Under the pieces are notes generated by a model. It saw only the letters and a program-made list of their open reading frames with translations. It was not told where the DNA came from and ran no database searches. Of a stretch of 64,000 nucleotides of DNA, positions 1 to 11,700 are shown piece after piece (position 1 is the first letter of the stretch; every line of letters starts with the position of its first letter). The DNA is taken from positions 1-64,000 of the forward strand of contig JAWUZG010000357.1 in assembly GCA_036785705.1 (NCBI GenBank), in the 5' to 3' direction. The translations under genes were made by a program, and so were the position numbers. This DNA comes from Acanthornis magna (taxonomy: Eukaryota > Chordata > Aves > Passeriformes > Acanthizidae).

Positions 1-2010
1 GAAAAACCTTGGAAAACCCCAGGAAAATCTTGGGGAAAACCCCTGGGAAAACATTGGGAAAACACTTGGAAAACCTTGGGAAAATATTGGGAAAAACCTG
101 GGAATACATTGGGAAAAACCTGGGAAAACCTTGGGAGAATATTGGGAAATCATTGGGAAAACATTGGGAAAAAACCCCGGGAAAAACTTGGGAAAACATT
201 GGGGAAATATTGGGAAAAACCTAGGAAAACCTAGGGAAAAACCTGGGAAAACCTTGGGAAAATATTGGGAAAGCATTGGGAAAAACCCCAGAAAAACCTT
301 GGGAAAAACCTTGGAAAATCCTGGGAAAAACCTGGGAAAACCTAGGGAAAAACCTGGGAAAACCTTGGGAAAATATTGAGAAAGCATTGGGAAAAACCCC
401 AGAAAAACCTTGGGAAAAACCTTGGAAAACCCTGGGAAAACCTTGGGGAAAACCCCTGGGAAAACTCTGGGAAAACCTTGGGAAAAACCTGGGAAAACAT
501 TAGGAAAAAGCCAGAGAAAACATTGGGAAAAACCCTGGAAAACCTTGAGAAAATATTGGAAAAAACCTGGGAAAACCTTGGGAAAAACCTGGGAAAACCT
601 TGGGAAAATATTGAGAAAGCATTGGGAAAAACCCCAGAAAAACCTTGGGAAAAACCTTGGAAAACCCCAGGAAAATCTTGGGGAAAACCCCTGGGAAAAC
701 ATTGGGAAAACACTTGGAAAACCTTGGGAAAATATTGGGAAAAACCTGGGAATACATTGGGAAAAACCTGGGAAAACCTTGGGAGAATATTGGGAAATCA
801 TTGGGAAAACATTGGGAAAAAACCCCGGGAAAAACTTGGGAAAACATTGGGGAAATATTGGGAAAAACCTGGGAAAACCTAGGGAAAAACCTGGGAAAAC
901 ATTGCGAAAATATTGGGAAAGCATTGGGAAAAACCCCAGAAAAACCTTTGGAAAAACCTTGGAAAAACCTTGGGGAAAACTGGGAAAACATTAGGAAAAA
1001 GCGAAGGAAAACATTGGGAAAAACCCTGGAAAACCTTGAGAAAATATTGGGGAAAAACCTGGGAAAACCTTGGGAAAAACCTGGGAAAACCTAGGGAAAA
1101 ACCTGGGAAAACCTTGTGAAAATATTGGGAAAGCATTGGGGAAAACCCCAGAAAAACCTTGGGAAAAACCTTGGAAAACCCCGGGAAAACCTTGGGGAAA
1201 ACGCCTGGGAAAACTCTGGGAAAACCTTGGGAAAAACCTGGGAAAACATTAGGAAAAAGCCAGGGAAAACATTGGGAAAAACCATGAAAAACCTTGCGAA
1301 AATATTGGAAAAACCTGGGAAAACCTAGGGAAAAACCTGGGAAAACCTTGCAAAAATACTGGGAAAGCATTGGGAAAAACCCCAGAAAAACCTTGGGAAA
1401 AACCTTGGAAAACCCCTGGGAAAACTCTGGGAAAACCTTGGGAAAAACCTGGGAAAACATTAGGGAAAAGCCAGAGAAAATATTGGGAAAAACATTGGGA
1501 AAAATCCTGGGAAAATATTGGGAAAACCTTGGGAAAAACCTGGGAAAATATTGGGAAAAGCCTTGGGAAAATATTGGGAAAAACCCGGGGAAACATTGGG
1601 AAAACACAGGGAAAAACCTGGGAAAAGATCGGGAAAACCTTGGGGAAAACCTGGGAAAATATTGGGAAAATATTGGGAAAAACCTTGGGAAAACATTGGG
1701 AAAAACCTGGAAAAATCTTGGGAAAAACCTGGGAAAACCTTGGGAAAATATTGGGAAAATCCTGGGAAAGTATTGGGAAAACTTGGGAAAATATTGGGAG
1801 AATATTGGGAAAACCTTGGGAAAAACACTGGGAAAATATTGAGTAAAACCTGGGAAACATTGGGAAAATATTGGGGAAAAACCTGGGAAAACATTGGGAA
1901 AATCCTGGGAAAATATTGGGGAAAAACCCCGGGAAAAACTTGGGAAAACATTGGGAAAATATTGGGAAAAACCTTGGGAAAACCTTGGGAAAAACCCTGG
2001 GAAAACTGGG
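1..2010. repeat. GGGAAAACCTT-type minisatellite in a RECQL4 intron
   Basis: This stretch is an uninterrupted array of 10-12 bp units of the form TTGGGAAAAACC / TGGGAAAACAT. A higher-order copy is visible: the segment beginning near position 11 recurs near position 659, so the superunit is about 648 bp. Open frames on both strands encode only Lys/Gly/Trp-rich or Phe/Pro-rich periodic peptides and are not genes. Because a RECQL4 exon starts at 2541, this is intronic DNA of that gene. No earlier RECQL4 exon can be seen here. Confidence 0.9.
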
Positions 2011-2015
2011 GGATT

Positions 2016-5000
2016 TGGGCCTGGAAATGTGGGATTTGAGCCTGAAAATGTGAGATTTGGGCCTACGAAAAATGTGGGATTTGGGCCCTGAAAATTGGGA
2101 GTTTGGGCTTAAAAATGAGGGATTTGGGCACTGAAAAATGTGGGATTTGGGCACTGAAAAATGTGGGATTTGGGCACTGAAAAATGTGGGATTTGGGCAC
2201 TGAAAAATGTGGGATTTGGGCCCGAAAATGTGGGATTTGGGCACTGAAAATGTGGAGTTTGGGACTGAAAATTGGGAGTTTGGACCTAAAAATGTGGGGT
2301 GGGATTTGGGACTGAAAATTGGGAGTCTGGGCACAAAAAATGTAGGATTTGGGCCTGAAAATGTGGGATTTGGCCCTTCCCATCTCCAGATCTCCAAGTT
2401 TTTCCCAGGAAAACCCCAGGAAAAAGCAGGAAACCCCTGGGAAAAAGCAGGAAAAACCCGGAAAAAAATAGGAAAATGCTAGAAAAAAGCAGGAAAACCC
2501 CCAAAAAACCCTTCAAATCCCATTTTTCCCGGAATTCCAGGTTCTCCGGGAACGCCTGGGCGTGCGCTGCTTCCTGGGGCTGACGGCCACGGCCACGGCG
2601 GCCACGGCTCGGGACGTGGCCCAACATTTGGGAATTCCGCCGGAAAACGGCATCGGGATCCGCTCCGCGGGAATTCCCGAAAATCTGCGCCTCTCCGTGT
2701 CCATGGATCCAGATCGGGATGAGGTGAGGGTGAAATCGGAGTGTGGGGTTTGGGGATGGAAATGTGGGATTTGGGTACCGAAATGTGGGATTTGGGAATG
2801 AAAATGTGGGATTCGGGGCTGGAAATGTGGGATTTGGGCCTGAAAATGTGGGATTTGGAGCTGGAAATGTGGGATTTGGGCACTAAAATTGTGGGATTTG
2901 GGCCTGGAAATGTGGGATTTGAAAATGTGGGATTTCGCCTACTAAAACTGTGGGATTCGGGCACTAAAACTGTGGGATTTGGGCACGAAAAAAGTGGGAT
3001 TTGAAAATGTGGGATTTGGGGCTGGAAATGTGGGATTTGGGCACTGTAAAGGAGGAATTTGGGCACTGAAAAGGTGGAATTTGGGCACTGAAAATATAGG
3101 ATTTGGGCACTGAAGATGTGAGATTTGGGCACCAAATTGTAGGATTTGGGCACTGAAACTGTGGGATTTGGGCATTGAAAGTGTGGGGTTTGGGCCTACT
3201 AAAAATACGGGATTTGGGCACTGAAAATTGTGGGATTTGAACCAGGAAATGTGGGATTTGTGCACTGAAAATATGGGATTTGGGCCTACGAAAAATGTGG
3301 GATTTGGGGCTGGAAATGTGGGATTTGGGCCTACTAAAAATGTGGGATTTGGCTGTGAAAAGTGTAGGATTTGGGCCTGCAAATCTGGGATTTGGGAACT
3401 AAAATTGTGGGATTTGGGCCTGAAAATGTGGGATTTGAAAATGGGGGGTTTGGGCCTGAAAATGTTTGAATTGGGCCTGAAAAATGTAGGATTTGGGCAC
3501 TAAAACGTAGGATTTGGGTACCGAAACTGTGGGATTTGTGCCTGAAAAGGAGAAATTTGGCACTAAAAAAAAAAAAGTGGGATTTGGGCACTAAAAATGT
3601 GCAATTGGAGCCTGAAAATATTGGACTTCGGCCTGGAAATGTGGGATATGAAAATGTGGGATTTGGGCCTGAAAATGTGAGAATTGGGCCTGAAAAATGT
3701 AGGATTTGGGCACTAAAAATGTGGGATTTGGCTGTGAAAAGTGGGGGATTTGGGCCTGAAAAGGAGGAATTTGGCACTAAAAAAAAATGTGGGATTTGGG
3801 CACTAAAAATGTGGGATTTGAAAATGTGGGATTTGGGCACAGAAATTATGGGATTTGGGCAGTAAAATTGAGGGATTTGGGCACTAAAATTGCAGGATTT
3901 GGGCACTAAAATTGTGGGATTTGAGCAATGAAAATGAGGGATTTGAAAATGTGGGATTTCGCCTACTAAAACTGTGGGATTCGGGCACTAAAACTGTGGG
4001 ATTTGGGGCTGGAAATGTAGGATTTGGGCACGAAGATTTGGGATTTGAAAACGTGGGATTTGGGCACTGAAAATGTGGGATTTGGGCACTAAAATTGTGG
4101 GATTTGGGCACGAAAAAAGTGGGATTTGAAAATGTGGGATCTGGGGCTGGAAATGTGGGATTTGAGCACTGTAAAGGAGGAATTTGTGCACTGAAAATAC
4201 AGGATTTGGGCACTGAAGATGTGAGATTTGGGCCTGGAAATGTGGGATTTGGGCACCAAATTGTAGGATTTGGGCACTGAAACTGTGGGATTTGGGCATT
4301 GAAAGTGTGGGGTTTGGGCCTACTAAAAATACGGGATTTGGGCACTGAAAATTGTGGGATTTGAACCAGGAAATGTGGGATTTGTGCACTGAAAATATGG
4401 GATTTGGGCCTACGAAAAATGTGGGATTTGGGGCTGGAAATGTGGGATTTGGGCCTACTAAAAATGTGGGATTTGGCTGTGAAAAGTGTAGGATTTGGGC
4501 CTGCAAATCTGGGATTTGGGAACTAAAATTGTGGGATTTGGGCCTGAAAATGTGGGATTTGAAAATGGGGGGTTTGGGCCTGAAAATGTTTGAATTGGGC
4601 CTGAAAAATGTAGGATTTGGGCACTAAAACGTAGGATTTGGGTACCGAAACTGTGGGATTTGTGCCTGAAAAGGAGAAATTTGGCACTAAAAAAAAAAAG
4701 TGGGATTTGGGCACTAAAAATGTGCAATTTGAGCCTGAAAATATTGGACTTCGGCCTGGAAATGTGGGATATGAAAATGTGGGATTTGGGCCTGGAAATG
4801 TGGGATTTGGGAACTAAAAATGTGAGATTTCGGCATGAAAATGTGAGATTCGGGCCCTGAAAATGTGGGATATGAAAATGTGGGATTTGGACCTGAAAAT
4901 GTGAGAATTGGGCCTGAAAATGTGGGATTTGGGCACTAAAAATGTGGGATTTGGCTGTGAAAAGTGGGGGATTTGGGCCTGAAAAGGAGGAATTTGGCAC

Positions 5001-5760
5001 TAAAAAAAAATGTGGGATTTGGGCACTAAAAATGTGGGATTTGAAAATGTGGGATTTGGGCACAGAAATTATGGGATTTGGGCACTAAAATTGCGGGATT
5101 TGGGCATGAAAAATGTGGGATTTGGGCCTGGAAATGTGGGATATGAAAATGTAGGATTCAGGCACTAAAAATGTGGGATTTGGGCACAGAAATTATGGGA
5201 TTTGGGCACTAATAATTGTGGGATTTGGCCATGAAAAGTGTAGGATTTGGGCCTGGAAATGTGGGATTTGAAAATGTGGGATTTGGGCCTGGAAATGTGG
5301 GACTTGGGCACGAAAAATGTGGGATTCAGGCATTGAAAATGTGGGATTTGGGCACAAAAAATATGGGATTTGAAAATGTGGGATTAAAGCATTAAAAAGT
5401 GGGATTTGGGCACTAAAATTGTGGGATTTGGGCCTGAAAATGTGGGATTTGGGCCTCAAAATGTAGGCTTTGGGCCTACTAAAAATGTGGGATTTGGGCA
5501 TTGAAAATATGGGATTTCGGCGCTAGAACTGGGGGATTTGGCCATGAAAATGTAGGATTTGCACACTGAAAATGTGGGATTTGGCCATGAAAAGTGTAGG
5601 ATTTGGGCCTGAAAATGTGGGATTTAGGCACTAAAAATGTGGGATTTGGACACTGAAAATGTGGGATTTGGGCACTAAAATTGTGGGATTTGGCCATGAA
5701 AAATGTAGGATTTGGGCACTAGAACTGTGGGATTTGGGCACTAAAAATGTGGGATTTGCA
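2016..5760. repeat. TGTGGGATTTGGGCACTGAAAA minisatellite in RECQL4 introns
   Basis: A 20-22 bp unit (TGTGGGATTTGGGCCTGAAAA and variants) runs through 2016-2385, is interrupted by the RECQL4 exon at 2541-2723, and continues at 2735-5760. A higher-order duplication is clear: about 3210-3540 reappears almost unchanged at about 4335-4665, an offset of about 1124 bp. Reading frames within it encode only repetitive Trp-Asp-Leu-Gly or Pro-Lys-Ser-His-Ile-Phe peptides. Confidence 0.9.
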
Positions 5761-8700
5761 CCTGGATCCTCCTTCCCAAGTTGTTTTTCCCAGATTCCCA
5801 TCCCATTTTTTTTGGGATAAACCTGCGATGAACTTCCCCTTCCCAATCCATTTTTTTTGGGATTCTCATCCTGATTTTTTCCCGGATCAGGCCCTGATTT
5901 CCCTCCTCCAAGGGGAACATTTCGGATCCATGGATTCCATCATTATTTACTGCACTCGGAGGGAGGAGACCGAGAGGATCGCCGCCCTCATCCGCACAAA
6001 ATTCCAGGGAATTCCTCGCCCCGAAAACCCCGGGAAGAAAAAAGGGAAAGGTATGGAAAAATCGGGAATTTTCCCCCTGAAATTTGGGATTTTCTCCCCT
6101 AAATTTGGGATTTCTCCCCTAAATTTGGGACTATTTTTTGCCTGAATTTGGGATTTTCCCCTAAAATTGGGTTTTTCTCCCCGACAATTGGGATTTTTCC
6201 CAAAATTTGGTATTTCCCCCCTAAATTTGGGATTTCCCCCTAAAATTGGTATTTCCCCCCTAAATTTGTGATTTTCCCCCTAAATTTAGGATTTTTCCCC
6301 TAAATTGGGATTTTTCTCGTAAATTTGGAATGTTTCCTGTAATTTTGGTATTTTCCCCCTGAATTTAGGATTTCTCCCTAAATTTGGGATTTTCCCACTA
6401 AAATTGGGACTTCACCCCTAAATTTGAGAATTCCCTTAAGATTGGTATTTCTCCCTTAAATTTGGGATTTTCCCCCTAAATTGGGATTTCTCCCCTAAAA
6501 TTGGGATTTCTCCCCGTGAATTTGGGATTTTCCCCTAACTTTGGGATTTCTCCCCTAAAATTGGGATTTTCCCCTAAATTTAGATTTTTCCCCCTAAATT
6601 TGGGGTTTTTCCTCGAAATTTGAGATTTTCCCCCTAAAATTGGGACTTTCCACCTAAAAATGGGATTTTCCCCATAAACTTGGGATTTTTCCCCTACAGT
6701 TGGGATTTCTCCCCTAAATTTGGGATTTTCCCCTAAAAATGTGCATTTTCCCTCAGAACATATGGGATTTATCCCTAAAATTGCCCCTTAAAATTAGGAT
6801 TTTTCCCCTTAGAAACGCATTTTCCCCTAAAAACAAACACCACAACCCTAAAACCAATCAATTCCCCCTTCTCCCCAGGGAAAATTCCCATTTTTTCCCA
6901 CCACGCCGAGGCCTACCACGCCGGACTCTCGAGCCGCGAACGGCGCCGGATCCAACGGGAATTTATGAATGGCCAAATCCGAATTTTGGTGGCCACGGTG
7001 GCGTTCGGGATGGGCCTGGACAAATCCGACATCCGCGGGGTCATCCATTTCAACATTCCCGGGAATTTGGAGAGTTACGTTCAGGAAATCGGCAGGGCTG
7101 GGAGGGATGGAATTCCCGCCCGGTGTCACCTCTTCCTGGAGCCCGAGGTGGGGAATTGTGGGAAAATTCCCAGAATTTTGGGGATTTTATTCCAGGGAAT
7201 TGTGGGAAAATTTCTGGAAATTTGGGGGTTTTATTCCATGGAATTCTAGGAAAATTGCTGAAATTTTGGGGGTTTTTCCATGGAATTGTGGGAAAATTTC
7301 CGTGAATTTAGGGATTTTTTTCCATGCATTTCTGGGAAAATCGCTGAAAATTTGGCGATTTTTTTCCATAGATTTCTGGGGTTTCTCCACTGGGTCAGGA
7401 TATGTAAAATCCCTGAAATCTGGGGCTTTTTTCCCATGGAATTCTGGGAAAATTTCCCTGAAATTTTGGCAGTTTTTTTTCCATGGATTTCGGGGAAAAA
7501 TTCCCTGAAATTTGGAGTTTTTTTACATGGAATACTGGGAAAATTTCTCAGAAATATGGGGTTTTTTCCATGGAATTGTGGGAAAAATTCCTGGAATTTT
7601 GGGGTTATTTTTTCCGTGGAATTCTGGGAACATTTCCATGAAATTGGGGGGGGGGGGGGGGGGGGGGGGGAGTGTTCCCATGGAATTCTGGGAAAATTTC
7701 TCTGAAATTTGGGGTTTTTTCCATGGATTTCTGGGTTTTTCCACAGGGTCGGGATCTGCAAAATCCCTGAAATTTGGGGCTATTTTTTTCATGGATTTCT
7801 GGGAATTCTGGGAAAATTTTCCTGCAATTTGGGGTTTTTTCCATAGATTTCTGGGAAGATTTCCCTGAAATTTGGGGTTTTCCATGGATTTCCGGGGTTT
7901 TTCCATTGGGTTGAGATCTGCAAAATTCCTGAAATGTTGGGAGTTTTCTTCCCATGGAATTGTGGGAAAATTTCCCTGAAATTTGGTTTTTTCCATGGAA
8001 TTCTGTGAAAATTTAGGGTTTTTTCCATGGATTTCCAGGGTTTTTCCACAGGATCCGGACATGCAAAATCCCTGAAATTTGGGGATTATTTTCCCATGGA
8101 TTTCCAGGAATTCTGGGAAAATTTCCCTGATATTTTGGGATTATTTTCCCATGGATTTCCGGGATCTTTTTCCGCAGGGTCGGGATCTGCCGGAGCTGCG
8201 GCGCCACATTTACGGAGATTCCGTGGATTTCCTGGCGGTGAAAAAATTGATCCAAAGGGTTTTCGCTCCATGCAAATGTCGAGAAATTCACGGAAAAATT
8301 CAGGAATTCTCTCAGGTACGGAGCCCATTCCTGAATTCATTAAATAAGGGGAAAAATTTGGGAATTTCTGAGCAATTTTGTTGGGAATGAGCGATTTTTT
8401 CATTGGGAATGAGGGATTTTTTCAGGATTTTTGTCATTGGGAATGAGGGATTTTTCAGGATTTTTTCATTGGGAATGAAGGATTTTTTTCCTTGAAAATG
8501 AGGGATTTTTTCCTTGGGAATGAGGGATTTTTTCCTTGGGAATAAGGGAATTTTTCGTTGGAATTCCCATTCCCAACTTCCTAAAAGCCTCGGAATTTCC
8601 GAGGGAATTTCCATTGGGAAGGAGCAATTTTTTTCCTTGGGAATGAGGGATTTTTTCTTTGGGAATGAGGAATTTTTTTGTTGGGAATGAGAGATTTTTC

Positions 8701-11700
8701 CATTGCAAATTAGGGATTTTTTTCCTTGGAAATGAGGGATTTTTTCCTTGGAAATGAGAGATTTTTTTCCTTGGGAATGAGGAATTTTTTCCTTGGGAAT
8801 GAGGAATTTTTTCGTTGGAAATCCCATTCCCAAATTCCTAAAAAATCTTGGAATTTCTGAGCAATTTCCTTGGGAATGAGGAATTTTTTCCCTGGGAATG
8901 AGGGCGCTATTCCCAACTCCCTTTCCAAAGGGAAAAACCTGAAAATTTCCAAGCAATTTCATCGGGAATGAGGGATTTTGAGGCACGGAGAAAAACTTGG
9001 AATATCCCCGAAAGAAATTTGGGATTTTCCACAGGGCAGGGACGTGGAAGACACCAAAACCTTGGAATTCTTGGACGAGGAAAATGCAGAAAATCGGGAA
9101 AACCATCGGATCTGCCACAAACACGAGCGCTCCATCCCCATCCGGGAAATCGTGGAATCCTTGGATCTGAGGGAAGAAGGTGAAGTTTGGGAATGGCCCC
9201 AAAATTTCGACATTCCCGAGGAATTTTGGAGCCATTCCCGGATTTTTTCCTCTCAGGAATCGAGACCCTCCTGTGCTACCTGGAGCAGCATGCCGGGAAT
9301 TTCTTGGAATTGTTGCCTCATACCTATTCCCGGTGTCGGATCCGCTGCTCCGGAGGCTCCCGACAGCTCCGGGAAGTGGCACGGAGGTGAAAATTCCCAA
9401 AATTCCCAATCCCTCTCCCAAAATCCCAGAAGATCCCATGGGATTTGATCCATTCCCATCCCTCAGTTCCCCTCCCGTCGCCGTTTTCCTGGCTCGGAAT
9501 CCTTCGGCAATTTCGGGATCCGTGGAATTCGACGTCGTCTCCCTCAGCGATTCCATGGGTTGGGAATCGCCGCTCGTCAAACGCGGCCTGAGGGAGCTCC
9601 AATGGGATTCCCGGAAAGGTATCGCGGAAATTCTCGCGAAATTTCCGGCGGCGAAGTCTCTGGGTAATTCTGGCGGCGAATTCTCACGAGACTTCCGGCG
9701 GTGAATCCCACCCGTCTCTCCCTCAGGGAAAAAAAGCGGGATTTTGGTGGAATTCCAGGAATTATCCTTCCATTTCCGCGCCGTCGGAGACCTCAGCCTT
9801 CAGGAATTGGATTCCATTTGCGAGTTCCTCCACGGCCGTGTGGTGTCCCGAGAAAAAGCGGCGCTCCGACAGCTCCGGGACTCCTTCAGGTCATTCCAAA
9901 GGTGAGGAAAATCGGGAATTCTTGGGATTTTCCCCGTTTGGGATGCCAGGATTTGATTCCTTGATTGGGATTTTTCCCCTAAATTTGGAATGCTTCTGCT
10001 AAAATTGGCGTTTCCCCCTAAATTTGGGAATTTTCCCCCAAATTTGGTATTTCTCCCTTAATATTGGGATTTTCCCCCTAAATTTGAGGTTTTTCCCCTA
10101 AATTTGGGATTTCTCCCCTAAAACTGGGATTTCCAATAAATTTGGGGTTTGTCTCTTAAATTTTGGGATTCCTCCCCTAAATTTGGGATGTTTCCCCTAA
10201 TTTTGGGATTTTCCCCTTAAATTGGTATTTCTCCCTTAAATTTGGGATTTTCCCCCTCAGTCTGGGATTTCTCCCTTAAAATTGGGAATTCTCCCTTAAA
10301 TTTGGGATTTTCCTCCTAAATGGGGATTTCCTCCTAAATTTGGGATTTTTCCCTTAAATTTGGGATTTCTCCCCTAAATTTGGGATTTCTCCCTTAAATT
10401 TGGGATGCTTCCCCTAATTTTGGGATTTTCCCCCTAAATTTGGGATTTCTCCCAGGATTTTCCCCCTAAATTTTGGATTTCTCCTAGGATTTTTCCCCTA
10501 AATTTTGGATTTCTCCCCTAATTTTGGGATCTTCCCCCTAATTTCTCGGGAACAGCGTCGCATTCCAGCGGTGCCATCCGCCCCCTCCGCAGGAGGAGGA
10601 GGAGCAGAGGAGTCTCCGCCTCAAGGATCTGCTCCGGGAATATTTCCATCGGGACTCGCCCGGACCTGAGGGAGAGGATGAGGAAGAGGAGGAAAAAAAT
10701 CCCGAAATTCCCCAAGTGAGTGAATCCCGATTTTTTGGGGGGATGAGGAGGAGAAAAGGGATGGGAATTCCAAAGTTTTCCCTCAACAGTTTCGGGATTG
10801 GGAAGAACAAATCCGCGCCGACGTCCGGAGTTTTCTCGCCGCCCATCCCGATGAGGATTTCTCCGGCAGAGCCATCGCCAGGATTTTCCATGGGATCGGT
10901 GAGGGATTGGGACCGGGATTGGGATTGGGATTGGGACCGGGATTGGGATTAGGATCGGGATCGGGATTGGGATTGAGATCGGGATTGGGATTGGGATTGG
11001 GATTGGGATTGGGATTGAGATCGGGTTCGGGATTGGGATTGGGATTGAGATCGGGATTGGGATTGGGATTGGGATTGAGATCGGGTTCGGGATTGGGATT
11101 GGGATTGAGATCGGGATTGGGATTGGGATCGGGATTGGGATTGGGATTGGGATTGGGATTGGGATTGAGATCGGGATTGGGATTGGGATTGAGATCGGGA
11201 TCGGGATTGGGATCGGGACTGGGATTGGGGTTGGGATTGGGAGCAGGATTGGGACTGGGATCGGGATTGAAATCGGGATCGGGATTGGGAACGGGATTGG
11301 GACCGGGATTGGGATTGGGATCGGCATTGGGATTGAGATCGGGATTGGGACCAGGATTGAGATTGCGATTGGGATTGGGATTGGGACTGGGACTGGGGTT
11401 GGGATTGGGAGCAGGATTGGGACTGGGATCAGGATTGGGATTGGGACCGGGATAGGGATCAGGATTGGGATTGGGATCAGGATTGGGATTGAGATTGGGA
11501 TCGGGATTGGGATTGAGATGGGGATCAGGATTGGGACCGGGATTGAGATTGCGATTGGGATCGGGATTGGGATTGAGATGGGGATCAGGATTGGGACCGG
11601 GATTGAGATTGCGATTGGGATCGGGATTGGGATTGGGATTGGGGTTGGGATTGGGATCAGGATTGGGTTCGGGATTAGGATTAGGATTTGGATCGGGATC

